A DNA stretch of 44,832 nucleotides from Thiomargarita sp. (lineage in GTDB: Bacteria; Pseudomonadota; Gammaproteobacteria; Beggiatoales; Beggiatoaceae), in NCBI GenBank assembly GCA_020720115.1, contig DYPD01000017.1, positions 1 through 44,832 of the forward strand. Direction: 5' to 3'. Positions 1-9,068 of this stretch are shown here, piece by piece; within the stretch, counting starts at the first letter, position 1, and each line of letters begins with the position of its first letter. A model generated the notes under the pieces. The model was not told the origin of the DNA and ran no database searches. It saw nothing but the letters and a program-made list of their open reading frames with translations. Made by a program: the position numbers and the translations under genes.

Positions 1-181
1 TGTTTCTACAGCACTATTACTTTCTTAGTGCAATTGAACCACCTTAACAGGGCTGCTGAGCTGCTAGCAAAAAGTTTATATAATCGTATTCGTCACAACG
101 TCTTGGGTTCATGTGAATAGTATAAATTTTTTAGCAACTGCGTAACTCCTATGCTTATAGAGAATTTTCGATTTTGCCGCA
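1..181. other. Intergenic end of window, no gene seen
   Basis: This stretch lies downstream of the minus-strand histidine kinase gene. No convincing ORF or RNA gene is visible. A perfect 6-bp inverted repeat (gcacta/tagtgc, positions 11-16 and 26-31) has no T-run on either side, so I do not call it a terminator. The ORF that starts at 151 is antisense to the kinase gene. Confidence 0.4.
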
Positions 182-2038
182 TTAATGCACGAAGCTGCCG
201 CTGTAGGCGACCGTCAGCAGTTCGCGGATTTCGGCAACTAATTCTTCATGTGAGCAAGTGCCTTTTTGCAAAACGGCTTGAAAGCTGTGGGTTAGCAGTT
301 GTTTGTCATACTGGCTCACGTCTTTGGCGGTCATGATGACGACCGGCACATTTTGGCAATCCTCAATGCGGCGCAGATAGGTGACAAATTCAAAACCGCT
401 CATTTCAGGCATGAGTAAATTCAGCAAAATGAGATCGGGTTTTTCGGTGTTGAGGCTGTGTAGTGCTCGCATTCCGCTGTCTGAACTTTTAACCCGCCAG
501 CCAGCGCGTTGCAAGATGGCGCAGAGCATTTCGCGGGTGGTCTCATCCTCATCCACCACCAGCAGTAGCGGCGGTGTGCTGTCATCCGATGGCGCATGAC
601 GGCGCTGGGGATTGGTCAAATAATCTACTGCGTCTTCCAGGGTGTCTTTAGGCGAACGAATAAAGCGTTTGGCGATGTTTGCCAACTGGTCGCGGGTTAC
701 GGGTTTAAGCAGAAAATCTGCTGCGCCAAATTCGGCGGCGGTACTTTTGTCATCTACCATAGTCAGCATGACGACGGGAATTTGCCTTAACAAGAGGTCA
801 TTTTTCAAGGCAGAAAGCACCATCCAGCCGTCCATGTCGGGCATCATGACATCCAGGGTGATCAAATGAGGACGCCATTCGCGGGCTTGCTGCAAGCCGA
901 TTTCGCCGTTTTCCGCCAGCATGACTTGGTAGTTCAACGCCAACAAGTGGGTGCGCAAAATGTCGCGGGTGTTTTTGTCATCGTCAATCACCAGCACGCG
1001 GTGAGGTTCTGCGCCAGCCACTGTGTCGGGCGCTTGCAATGCCTGAGTAGTATTAGCTAACTCCTTGAGCATTGAGGAGTTTTCTTCTAGTTTGCGGCTG
1101 GGTAGGCGGATCGTGAAGCTGCTGCCTATACCCGGCACGCTCTGTAACTGAATGTGCCCGCCGAGCATTTCGACGAAGTGCTTAGTCAGCGCCAGCCCCA
1201 AACCTGTGCCACCGTATTTGCGTGTAGTGCCTGCATTTTCTGCCTGAATAAAGGGCTTAAACAGCTTTTGTTGTTGTTCTTGAGTCATGCCAATACCAGT
1301 GTCTTCCACCTTGAACAGAATCCAGTCTTCGGTATCTCCCAGTTCGCGCCACAGGGTTAAAGTAATCATGCCCTGTTGGGTGAATTTGCTGGCGTTACTG
1401 AGTAAATTGAGCAAACTTTGGCGCAGTTTGGTCAGGTCTGACACCATATAACCTGGGTCTTGCGGGGCTTTAACTTGCAAATGGTTGTCATTTTTCTCCA
1501 TCAAGGGCTTGGCGGTAACGCTGATTTCATCCACCAGCGTACGGAGCTCAAAGGGTTCAAAAAACACTTCCATTTTGCCCGCTTCGATTTTGGAAATATC
1601 TAAGATGTTATTAATCAAATCAAGCACTTGCCTGCCAGATACATGGATTTTTTGTAAATCCGCTACCATGCTCTGCGCTGCTAGTTCTTCGGCTTCTTCC
1701 TTGAGTATTTCACTGTAGCCAATCACCGCATTGAGCGGTGTGCGCAATTCGTGGCTTATGCCCGCAATAAACTGGCTTTTGGCTAAACTGGCTTGTTCTG
1801 CATCCATGCGCTGTTGCTGCAAAGTGGCTAATTGCTGTTGATACGCACTGAGTGCAGACGCCAAGGGGCGCCATAAAAAAACGTAACCCAACAGCGGCTG
1901 CACTAGGAGTAATAGTGCGGTGGCGAGCGTAGCGTCTAAGCGCCAGTGGAACAGCCCGCCGCACAGCGCAGTAGTCAGGCTAAAACGCAACAGGGCAAAT
2001 AATAGCGAAGGAAATGGGACCGGCTTGCTGGATGACAT
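182..2038 (-). CDS. Hybrid sensor histidine kinase with two C-terminal receiver domains
   Basis: This is a membrane-anchored two-component kinase of about 618 residues if started at the ATG at 2038, which gives MSSSKP. The longer track start adds 38 residues of unconvincing sequence. In order it has two hydrophobic segments near residues 10-55 with almost no sensor loop, and a short coiled coil. A HisKA domain follows with the H-box ISHELRTPLN (His about 96), then a HATPase with DTGIGM and GGTGLGL. Receiver 1 has Asp about 396 in LDVMMPDMDGW. Receiver 2 has the acidic pair (DED) and a Lys, but the phospho-acceptor position reads LNLLMPEMSGF: Asn (AAT) replaces Asp. Receiver 2 is therefore probably a pseudo-receiver. 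No output domain or partner regulator is adjacent. It is transcribed divergently from argA. The ligand is unknown. Confidence 0.9.
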   Translation of the reverse strand: MSSSKPVPFPSLLFALLRFSLTTALCGGLFHWRLDATLATALLLLVQPLLGYVFLWRPLASALSAYQQQLATLQQQRMDAEQASLAKSQFIAGISHELRTPLNAVIGYSEILKEEAEELAAQSMVADLQKIHVSGRQVLDLINNILDISKIEAGKMEVFFEPFELRTLVDEISVTAKPLMEKNDNHLQVKAPQDPGYMVSDLTKLRQSLLNLLSNASKFTQQGMITLTLWRELGDTEDWILFKVEDTGIGMTQEQQQKLFKPFIQAENAGTTRKYGGTGLGLALTKHFVEMLGGHIQLQSVPGIGSSFTIRLPSRKLEENSSMLKELANTTQALQAPDTVAGAEPHRVLVIDDDKNTRDILRTHLLALNYQVMLAENGEIGLQQAREWRPHLITLDVMMPDMDGWMVLSALKNDLLLRQIPVVMLTMVDDKSTAAEFGAADFLLKPVTRDQLANIAKRFIRSPKDTLEDAVDYLTNPQRRHAPSDDSTPPLLLVVDEDETTREMLCAILQRAGWRVKSSDSGMRALHSLNTEKPDLILLNLLMPEMSGFEFVTYLRRIEDCQNVPVVIMTAKDVSQYDKQLLTHSFQAVLQKGTCSHEELVAEIRELLTVAYSGSFVH

Positions 2039-2243
2039 ACCTAGTAGGCTCTTTATAGGTGATGGAATGATTTGAAAACAGTATACTGCGCCCCGCCAGA
2101 AACTGCATTTTTGCGCTATCAAATTTGATGCAACTATTTGTATTTTAAGCACTTAATCAATATCCCCGAGAGCAGTTTCAGGCGGAGCGCAGTACAACAG
2201 CGGTTACTGCGTGTTTATTTTACTTTATCTTAAACTCTGCCTT
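2039..2243. promoter_or_regulatory. Divergent intergenic region between the hybrid kinase gene and argA
   Basis: About 200 bases separate the preferred starts of the two divergent genes, so both promoters should lie here. I could not identify convincing -35/-10 pairs or an ArgR box by eye. The assignment rests on gene orientation alone. Confidence 0.35.
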
Positions 2244-3614
2244 ATGCCCCCCATTAATTTGCAAACCTTTGATAATAATCATCAATTCGTTGCCTGGTTT
2301 CGCCACGCTTCGCCCTATATTCACACCCATCGCGGCAAAACCTTTGTGCTTTCATTTGAAGGCGCAGCAGTGTCTAGTCACAATTTCCGCCATCTCATGC
2401 ACGATATTGCCCTGTTGCACAGCTTAGGTATTCGCCTGGTGCTGGTACATGGTACTCGCCAACGCATTGAGCGCAATTTGCAAGAGCGGGATATTAAACA
2501 ACAGTATGCCGAAGGAATGCGGATTACCGACGGAGAATCGTTAGAGCAGGTCAAAGCTGCTTGCGGACAGATTACCTCAGACATTCGTGCGCTCTTGTCT
2601 ATGGGCTTAAGCCATTCGCCGCAAAGCTATGCCAATATCCGTGTTGTCGGCAGCAATTTTGTCACCGCCAAGCCGCTGGGCGTGCGCGACGGCGTGGATT
2701 TCATGCACACGGGCGTGGTGCGGCGGGTAGACAAAGCTGGCATCATTGAGCAATTGGACAATCAATGCGTGGTGCTGGTGTCGCCGTTGGGGTATTCGCC
2801 GACCGGCGAAATATTCAATTTATCGGTGGAAGACGTGGCAACTTCGGTGGCGATTGCGTTGCAAGCCCACAAATGGCTGTGTTTAACTGAAGTCAACGAA
2901 CCCATGAGCGAAGATGGCTATTTGACTTTGCAAGAAGCGCAGGCGTTGGTGGAAACCCGCCAAGACGCTGAGAGTTTTCGGCAATTGCGCAACGCTATTC
3001 GTGCTTGTGAAAATGGCGTCGAGCGCGTCCACCTGATTAAGCGCAACATTGACGGCGGCTTGTTGTTAGAACTCTTCAGCCGCGACGGGGTGGGCACTAT
3101 GGTCAGCCGCGATCCCTTTGAAAATCTGCGCCAGGCAAGCATTGACGACATCGGCGGTATTCTCAGTCTCATCACCCCCTTAGAACAAGAAGGCATTCTG
3201 GTCAAGCGCCCGCGTGACAAGCTGGAAGCGGAAATTCACCGCTTTATTGTGCAAGAACGCGACGGCGCTATCGTCGCTTGCGCCGCGCTCTATCCGTACA
3301 CTGAAGATCGAGCAGCGGAATTAGCCTGTCTGGTAGTCAGCCCGCACTATAAAGGACAAAGACGCGGCGACGCTTTACTGGCGTTTATGGAGCAAGAAGC
3401 CCTGCAAGTCGGCATTAACCGCCTGTTTGTGCTGACCACGCACACCGCGCAGTGGTTTCAAGAACGCGGTTTTGTGCCCGCCGATTTAGACACCTTGCCG
3501 GTAGACAGACGCCGCCTCTACAACCATCAGCGGCAATCAAAAGTCTTTTTTAAGCCATTGGAATTCAAAGATAAAGCGTCCCTAAATGGCAACCAAACCC
3601 TGGCGGCATTCTAG
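2244..3614 (+). CDS. argA: N-acetylglutamate synthase (amino-acid N-acetyltransferase)
   Basis: ArgA acetylates glutamate with acetyl-CoA, the first step of arginine biosynthesis, in the cytoplasm. The protein follows E. coli ArgA closely from FRHASPYIHTHRGKTFV. It has an N-terminal amino-acid-kinase-like domain (roughly residues 20-280) with LLHSLGIRLVLVHG and PLGVRDGVDFMHTG. A C-terminal GNAT acetyltransferase domain begins around IDDIGGILSLI and ends with FVLTTHTAQWFQERGF and LYNHQRQSKV. I chose the ATG at 2244 (MPPINL, 456 aa) because the 11 residues before it in the track do not belong to the family. The next gene starts two bases after the stop codon, so the two are probably co-transcribed. 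In this family arginine feedback-inhibits through the kinase-like domain. Confidence 0.95.
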   Translation: MPPINLQTFDNNHQFVAWFRHASPYIHTHRGKTFVLSFEGAAVSSHNFRHLMHDIALLHSLGIRLVLVHGTRQRIERNLQERDIKQQYAEGMRITDGESLEQVKAACGQITSDIRALLSMGLSHSPQSYANIRVVGSNFVTAKPLGVRDGVDFMHTGVVRRVDKAGIIEQLDNQCVVLVSPLGYSPTGEIFNLSVEDVATSVAIALQAHKWLCLTEVNEPMSEDGYLTLQEAQALVETRQDAESFRQLRNAIRACENGVERVHLIKRNIDGGLLLELFSRDGVGTMVSRDPFENLRQASIDDIGGILSLITPLEQEGILVKRPRDKLEAEIHRFIVQERDGAIVACAALYPYTEDRAAELACLVVSPHYKGQRRGDALLAFMEQEALQVGINRLFVLTTHTAQWFQERGFVPADLDTLPVDRRRLYNHQRQSKVFFKPLEFKDKASLNGNQTLAAF

Positions 3615-3616
3615 TC

Positions 3617-4564
3617 ATGCAAGGGCTTTGGTTAGCGCAGCAACAGCTACGCTGGCGCGACGATTTACCTAACCCACAGCCCGCGCCTGGCGAAGCCCTG
3701 GTGCGCGTGCGCATGGTTGGCATCTGCGCAACAGATTTGCACCTGTGTCGCGGCTATTATCCGTTTACCGGCATTTTGGGGCATGAATTTGTCGGCGAAC
3801 TGGTCACGCCAGCCGCCCGTGCTGGGCAGCGCGTAGTCGGCGAAATCAATTTAGGCTGTGGACAGTGCGAACTCTGTCGCCAGGGGTTGGGCAAACATTG
3901 TGCGCAACGTCGGGTGTTAGGCATCAAAAACTATCCAGGCGCTTGTGCACAATACCTGTGTTTGCCGTTGGAAAATCTGCATCCCGTGCCCGACGCAGTA
4001 CCCGACACCCAGGCGGTTTTTACCGAACCCTTGGCGGCGGCGCTGGAAATTTTGCAACAGCAGATGCCAACGCCGCAGCAGCGCGTACTAATCATAGGCG
4101 CAGGTAAACTCGGACAACTCATTGCCCAAGTGCTGCGTCTAACCGGTTGCGATCTACAGGTTTGCGCCCGCTATCCGCAGCAACAAGCCCTACTGCAACG
4201 CCTAGGAATCCCCAGCCTGACAGAAACGGCACTGCCGCAACGCCACTGGGATATGGTCATTGAAGCCACAGGCGCACCCGCTGGACTGGCGCTGGCATTA
4301 CAAAGTGTGCGCCCGCGTGGTACGCTGGTGGTAAAAAGCACCTTTGGCGGCAACGTCACCCTACCCCTGGCGCAATTGGTGGTAGACGAAATCCGCCTTC
4401 AGGGTTCGCGTTGCGGTCCCTTCGCACCCGCTTTGCGCCTGCTGCAACAGGGTTTATTGCATCCCGAATGGCTGATTAGCCACCAATTGCCGCTGGCACA
4501 AGGCGAAACCGCTTTTGCATTAGCTGCCCAGCCAGGTGTCGGCAAAGTGCTGTTGCAGTTGTGA
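3617..4564 (+). CDS. Zinc-dependent medium-chain dehydrogenase (MDR/alcohol dehydrogenase family)
   Basis: This is a cytoplasmic NAD(P)-dependent oxidoreductase of 315 residues, short for the family. Catalytic zinc ligands are visible as Cys37 (GICATD) and the GHEF motif (His56, Glu57). A structural zinc site has four cysteines, three of them in CGQCELC (about 81, 84, 87) plus one near 95. The nucleotide-binding fold carries VLIIGAGKLGQL. It begins two bases after argA and is followed by kdsD after about 60 bases. The substrate cannot be read from sequence. It resembles threonine dehydrogenase- and sorbitol dehydrogenase-like proteins in general layout only, and the neighbours do not point to a pathway. 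Confidence 0.85.
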   Translation: MQGLWLAQQQLRWRDDLPNPQPAPGEALVRVRMVGICATDLHLCRGYYPFTGILGHEFVGELVTPAARAGQRVVGEINLGCGQCELCRQGLGKHCAQRRVLGIKNYPGACAQYLCLPLENLHPVPDAVPDTQAVFTEPLAAALEILQQQMPTPQQRVLIIGAGKLGQLIAQVLRLTGCDLQVCARYPQQQALLQRLGIPSLTETALPQRHWDMVIEATGAPAGLALALQSVRPRGTLVVKSTFGGNVTLPLAQLVVDEIRLQGSRCGPFAPALRLLQQGLLHPEWLISHQLPLAQGETAFALAAQPGVGKVLLQL

Positions 4565-4628
4565 GAAAATGCCCCAATACAGCGGTAACCGCTTGAAATA
4601 ACCTCTAAAAATCCGCCGAGCCACCACC

Positions 4629-5624
4629 ATGAGCCACACAGCCACCCATTCCCTACACGCCGAACAACTCAAGCGCCTCGGTTTAGCCGTGCTGGACACC
4701 GAAGCCGCCGCCCTCAACGCCCTGCGCACGCGCATAGACGAGCACTTCGTCGCCGCCTGCGATTACCTGCTCGGTTGCCAAGGGCGCATCGTCGTCATCG
4801 GCATGGGCAAATCTGGGCACATCGGCGGCAAAATCGCCGCCACCCTCGCCAGCACCGGCAGCCCCGCCTTTTTCGTGCATCCAGGCGAAGCCAGTCACGG
4901 CGATTTAGGCATGATTATCAGCCGTGACGTCGTGTTGGCGCTGTCCAATTCCGGCGAAACCGACGAAATGCTCACCATTTTGCCGCTCATCAAACGCCTA
5001 GGCGTACCGCTCATCAGCATGACCGGCAACCCCCAATCCACACTGGCACAAGCCGCCAGCGTCAACATTGACGTCAGCGTCGAAAAAGAAGCCTGCCCAC
5101 TAGGACTCGCGCCCACCGCCAGCACCACCGCCGCCTTAGCGATGGGCGACGCCCTCGCTGTCGCGCTGTTAGAAAGCCGCGGCTTTTCCGCCGCCGACTT
5201 CGCCCGCTCCCATCCGGGCGGACGCCTCGGACGGCGCCTACTTTTGCGCGTCGAAGACCTCATGCACAGCGGCGACAAAGTGCCCCGCGTGCCGCTCGAA
5301 GCCAGCCTAGAACAAGCCCTACTAGAAATGACACGCAAAGGCTTAGGCATGACCGCCGTCATAGACGCCGAGCACAAAATTTGCGGCATCTACACCGACG
5401 GCGACCTGCGCCGCACCCTAGACGCCGGCATCAACGTCCACCAAGCCAGCATCCGCGAAGTCATGACCCCCGTTGGCAAAAGCATCCAAGCCGAACAACT
5501 TGCCGTAGACGCCCTAAGCCTCATGCAGCAACACAAAATCAGCGGCTTACTGGTAGTCAACACCGAACACACCCTCGTCGGCGCCCTGCACATGCACGAC
5601 TTACTACGCGCTGGCGTCGTCTAA
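4629..5624 (+). CDS. kdsD: D-arabinose 5-phosphate isomerase
   Basis: KdsD interconverts ribulose 5-phosphate and arabinose 5-phosphate, the first committed step to Kdo for lipopolysaccharide, in the cytoplasm. At 331 residues it has the standard family length. The SIS domain contains GMGKSGHIGGKIAATLASTG, FFVHPGEASHGDLGMI and SNSGETDEML, followed by LAPTASTTAALAMGDALAVAL. Two CBS domains follow (roughly 205-325, with IYTDGDLRRTL). The usual kdsC and lpt genes are not next to it. The coding strand is strikingly GC-rich: the 60-base line at 5101 has 44 G+C. Confidence 0.95.
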   Translation: MSHTATHSLHAEQLKRLGLAVLDTEAAALNALRTRIDEHFVAACDYLLGCQGRIVVIGMGKSGHIGGKIAATLASTGSPAFFVHPGEASHGDLGMIISRDVVLALSNSGETDEMLTILPLIKRLGVPLISMTGNPQSTLAQAASVNIDVSVEKEACPLGLAPTASTTAALAMGDALAVALLESRGFSAADFARSHPGGRLGRRLLLRVEDLMHSGDKVPRVPLEASLEQALLEMTRKGLGMTAVIDAEHKICGIYTDGDLRRTLDAGINVHQASIREVMTPVGKSIQAEQLAVDALSLMQQHKISGLLVVNTEHTLVGALHMHDLLRAGVV

Positions 5625-5637
5625 ACGGACACACCGC

Positions 5638-6627
5638 ATGACCCACCTACACCTGCTCATCCCGCATTTACAGACACTTGCCAGCTTACCCAACGCGCCC
5701 GCCCTGCCCGCCCTAGCGCGTTGGCTCAGCAAAGCCAATAACCAAACCGCCGCTGCCAGCCTAGAAACCAACCTAGCCGCCCTATTCGGCATCACCGCGC
5801 CGCTGCCCAGCGCCGCCCTCACCGCCCTAGCCGACTTCAACCTCACCCCCACAGAAGCCCAAAAACACCACTGGTTACGCGCCGATCCCGTCCATTTACG
5901 CGCCGATCAACAATTTTTACGCCTTTTCGACGCCAGCGTACTCAACATACAAGCCAGTGAATCCGCCGCACTCACACAACACCTCAACGCCTTCTACGCC
6001 AACGAAACCGACGCCCTAACCCTCACCGCCCCAGCGCCCACGCGCTGGTATGCTAAACTTACCCATCATCAACAACTGAACACCCACAGCCTAGAAAGCG
6101 TGCGCGGTCTACCCATCCACAACCACCTGCTTACCGGCGCCGACGCCCGCTGGTGGCACAGCCGCTGGACAGAAATCCAAATGCTCCTACACCAACACCC
6201 AATCAACAGCGCCCGCGAAACCAGCGGACAATTCAGCCTCAACAGCCTATGGTTCTGGGGCGAAGGGCAGCTCACCGCAGCGCCCACAAAACACTGGCAA
6301 CAGGTTTACAGCAACGACCCCTTAGCCATCGGCATCAGCCGCTGGAGCCAAACCCCACACAGCCCCCCACCAGAAACCGCCCAAGCCCTACTCGCCCAAG
6401 CCCCAGACGGCAGGCTACTGTGCCAGCTACCCCACGCCCAAAACACCCCAGAACAGCTAGAAGAACACTGGTTCGCGCCCCTCCTCACCGCCCTGCGCCA
6501 CAAACACCTACAAAGCCTCTGGCTCTACCCTGGCAACGGACGCAGTTACCAACTCACCGCCTATTACACAAACCGCTTCTGGAAACGCACCCACCCCTGG
6601 TTTACCCAACTTTGCCCAAATTCCTAA
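5638..6627 (+). CDS. COG4255-type protein related to cofactor-independent phosphoglycerate mutase
   Basis: This 329-residue protein resembles the uncharacterised proteobacterial COG4255 family, which is often annotated as a phosphoglycerate-mutase homologue. The supporting segments are HWLRADPVHLRADQQFLRLF, SVRGLPIHNHLLTG, a Trp-rich stretch around RWWHSRWTEIQMLLH, and SLWFWGEGQL. There is no signal peptide or membrane segment. It starts 13 bases after kdsD, so the two probably form one unit. The function is not established, and the name comes from recall of the family rather than a search. The coding strand is strongly C-biased: the line at 6361 has 29 C and 12 G. Confidence 0.65.
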   Translation: MTHLHLLIPHLQTLASLPNAPALPALARWLSKANNQTAAASLETNLAALFGITAPLPSAALTALADFNLTPTEAQKHHWLRADPVHLRADQQFLRLFDASVLNIQASESAALTQHLNAFYANETDALTLTAPAPTRWYAKLTHHQQLNTHSLESVRGLPIHNHLLTGADARWWHSRWTEIQMLLHQHPINSARETSGQFSLNSLWFWGEGQLTAAPTKHWQQVYSNDPLAIGISRWSQTPHSPPPETAQALLAQAPDGRLLCQLPHAQNTPEQLEEHWFAPLLTALRHKHLQSLWLYPGNGRSYQLTAYYTNRFWKRTHPWFTQLCPNS

Positions 6628-6673
6628 ATTCACACAAAGAAACCACAGATTTTGTTCAAACAAAGAAAAACCC

Positions 6674-8236
6674 ATGAACACGCCAATGAAAGCATCCAAC
6701 CCCCAACGCCTTACCCAACAAAAAGGCATAGTGCTATTAATTCTAGCGAGTTTGTTGATTGTGGTTGGGGTCAGCAGCTATTTATTGGTTGCTAACAATG
6801 CCAGAATGCAAATAACGCATCAACAAACAATTGATTTAAAAACTAAAGAAGCTTTAGCAAGAGCAAAAAATGCTTTATTGGGTTTTGCTGCAACTTCTTA
6901 TGATGCTTATGACACACGACATTTTGGTTTATTACCTTGCCCAGATGTAGATGAAGGAACTTCATTACCTGAAGGCGCAGCACACGGCACTTGTGGAAGC
7001 AAGAATGTCAACGCAATAGGTCGTTTACCTTGGAGAACTTTAGGTATTGATGCACCTAAAGATGGAGCAAATGAATGTCTTTGGTATGCAGTATCCGGCT
7101 ATTACAAAAGTGCGAGTAGCACTAGCCGAACTGATATGCTTAATGAAGATATACATGGTTTATTTAGAATTTTTGCACATGATAGTAGCAACGCGCCACC
7201 ACAACTGGCGGGTAATCCGGCTAAAAATGCAGCTACACGGGCTGTTGCTGTCATTATCGCGCCTGGTTCTGCATTGAATGGACAAGATCGCAGTAATTTA
7301 GCAAACAATGTAGATATTTGTGGTGGCAATTACATAGCATCAAATTATTTGGATACCGACACTAACAGTGGAAAAAGCAATAACAGCGTCAGCACTTCAG
7401 CAAATACTATTGATGAATTTATCGGCGCATCACAAATGAATTTGCAGGATACATTTAATGATACATTGGCATATATTACAGCAGATGAAATTTTCGCTAT
7501 TATTAGGCAGCGTAGCGATTACCAAAATATAGTAGCATTAACAAACAAGTTGGCAGTTTGCTTAAAAAATTACGCTGAAAACAATTACAATCCTAATCCT
7601 ACTACTCCAAGTGTGTCAGAGGTTGATGTGAATGATCATCGCTTTCCTTGGCCAGCCCCTTTGATTTTAGCTGATTATCGGGATACAAACTTGTACATTG
7701 ATAGCAACACATTGACGCCGTTCAATGGGTTGTATATTGGGCATTTTCCTAGTACCTTAAATCTATCATTTGCACAATACAATGAAGCTCTTGTGCCAAT
7801 GGATGCAACAATAAAACCTATTAAAAATACAGCAGTTCCACAAAATTTTGTGCAGAACTGTTTAACCGCAACCGATCTTGTTGATTGGGCACATTGGAAA
7901 GATCATTTTTTTTATGCCGTAATTGATAAATATGCACCAGATCAAACCTCTGGTTCAACAGCATCAACCTGTGACTTATCTACCTGTTTTAAGGTTAATG
8001 AGGCAGAAAATGTAGTAGCAATGGTGTGGTTTAGTAACTCGGCATTACCCTTCGAGAGTCGTAATGCACCACCACCAGTAGAGGATACGGATACCAAACA
8101 AAATATAAACAATTACCTGGAGTATGATTTAATTAATAGAGTTTATACTTCTCGTGCCGAATCCAATGATAAAATTGTTTGTATTCAAAAAAACAGTGGT
8201 TCAAACATATTACTCGATCCAATTGATTGCTCATGA
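6674..8236 (+). CDS. Pilin-like protein with atypical prepilin leader
   Basis: This 520-residue protein has a prepilin-type N-terminus: a short polar leader ending QQKG, then IVLLILASLLIVVGVSSYLL. Cleavage is expected after Gly. Glu at mature position +5 is missing (IVLLI), as in PilX/GspK-like minor pilins. The globular part shares a pattern with the next gene. The pattern is a Pro-Cys-Pro near FGLLPCPD, then a Cys-Gly segment, then GRLPWRTLG and LWYAVSG. It is therefore likely a paralogue of that gene within the same pseudopilin family. It probably works with a type IV pilus or type II secretion-like machine encoded elsewhere. Base composition drops sharply compared with the upstream genes. 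Confidence 0.75.
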   Translation: MNTPMKASNPQRLTQQKGIVLLILASLLIVVGVSSYLLVANNARMQITHQQTIDLKTKEALARAKNALLGFAATSYDAYDTRHFGLLPCPDVDEGTSLPEGAAHGTCGSKNVNAIGRLPWRTLGIDAPKDGANECLWYAVSGYYKSASSTSRTDMLNEDIHGLFRIFAHDSSNAPPQLAGNPAKNAATRAVAVIIAPGSALNGQDRSNLANNVDICGGNYIASNYLDTDTNSGKSNNSVSTSANTIDEFIGASQMNLQDTFNDTLAYITADEIFAIIRQRSDYQNIVALTNKLAVCLKNYAENNYNPNPTTPSVSEVDVNDHRFPWPAPLILADYRDTNLYIDSNTLTPFNGLYIGHFPSTLNLSFAQYNEALVPMDATIKPIKNTAVPQNFVQNCLTATDLVDWAHWKDHFFYAVIDKYAPDQTSGSTASTCDLSTCFKVNEAENVVAMVWFSNSALPFESRNAPPPVEDTDTKQNINNYLEYDLINRVYTSRAESNDKIVCIQKNSGSNILLDPIDCS

Positions 8237-8246
8237 GACTAGAAAA

Positions 8247-9068
8247 ATGAAAAAAAGCAAAGGCTTTTCCTTAATTGAAATGGCAGTTGTTTTGATGATT
8301 GTTAGCCTATTATTAGGTAGCTTGTTAGTGCCAATTTCAACTCAGGTAAAAAATACTCGCTACAATGCAACCAAAGCTAAATTAGAAACTATTAGAGAAG
8401 CTCTAATAGGTTACTATTTAGCCAACAATAGATTTCCTTGTCCAGCAACACCAACCACTGCAAGCGCCTCGAATGAAAATGATGAGGCTTTTGCCGCTGG
8501 TGAAGACGCCAGCACGGGAATATGTAGCAAGCACTATGGTTTTTTGCCTTCCCGTGTATTAGGGTTGGATGGGTATAGAAATGATGATGGTTTACTGGTA
8601 GATAGTTGGAATTATCCATTTTTGTATGCAGTGTATTCCACGATTCAAGAAACGCCGCTTCCTAGTGGTTGCGATACTTCATCAGTTAATTATAAATGGG
8701 TATTTACTCAGAAGGATGGGTTATTGCCCGCTAATAACAAGCATGTTGGTTGTACCAGAGGAAATTTATTTGTTTGTCCTGACACACCTTGTGCGGCACC
8801 ATCTAATGCAAAAACGGCTGCTTATGTGAGCGTTATAGTGCTTTCTGCCGGAGAAAAACGGCAAAGAAAAACACCTTCAGCAAAAGAAAGTGAAAACCTT
8901 GGTAGCACTGTTGTGAGCCCTAATATTTCTGGTTTAACTTATTCCTACTCAGACGATCCGTATTTTGTTGCTGCCAAACATAATTCTAATGATTTTGATG
9001 ATCTTCTTATTTGGATTTCTCCCTACATTCTTTACAACCGTCTGGTGACGGCGGGGGTTTATCCTTAA
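8247..9068 (+). CDS. Prepilin-type N-terminal cleavage/methylation protein (pseudopilin)
   Basis: The ATG at 8247 gives MKKSKG followed by FSLIEMAVVLMIVSLLLG, a canonical class III signal. Prepilin peptidase would cut after Gly, leaving N-methyl-Phe, and Glu5 is present. The track start at 8154 only adds sequence from inside the previous gene. The mature part keeps the helix (TRYNATKAKLETIREALIGY). It then has FPCPATP, a Cys near GICSKHYGFLPSRVLG, and SWNYPFLYAVYS, all aligned in order with the preceding protein. The two genes are 10 bases apart and probably co-expressed. The role is structural, in a pilus or pseudopilus assembled at the inner membrane. Confidence 0.85.
   Translation: MKKSKGFSLIEMAVVLMIVSLLLGSLLVPISTQVKNTRYNATKAKLETIREALIGYYLANNRFPCPATPTTASASNENDEAFAAGEDASTGICSKHYGFLPSRVLGLDGYRNDDGLLVDSWNYPFLYAVYSTIQETPLPSGCDTSSVNYKWVFTQKDGLLPANNKHVGCTRGNLFVCPDTPCAAPSNAKTAAYVSVIVLSAGEKRQRKTPSAKESENLGSTVVSPNISGLTYSYSDDPYFVAAKHNSNDFDDLLIWISPYILYNRLVTAGVYP

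Noticed and set aside
11-31. Possible terminator for the hybrid kinase gene
   Set aside because: The stem is only 6 bp, is 150 bases from the gene end and has no T-run on the relevant strand.
4895-5389. 164-aa minus-strand ORF inside kdsD
   Set aside because: It is antisense to a clear kdsD gene; the high GC content removes stop codons and its sequence has no family features.
6153-6677. 174-aa plus-strand ORF overlapping the COG4255-like gene
   Set aside because: It is a frame-shifted shadow of C-rich DNA, made mainly of Pro, Thr, Arg and Gln, with no recognisable fold.
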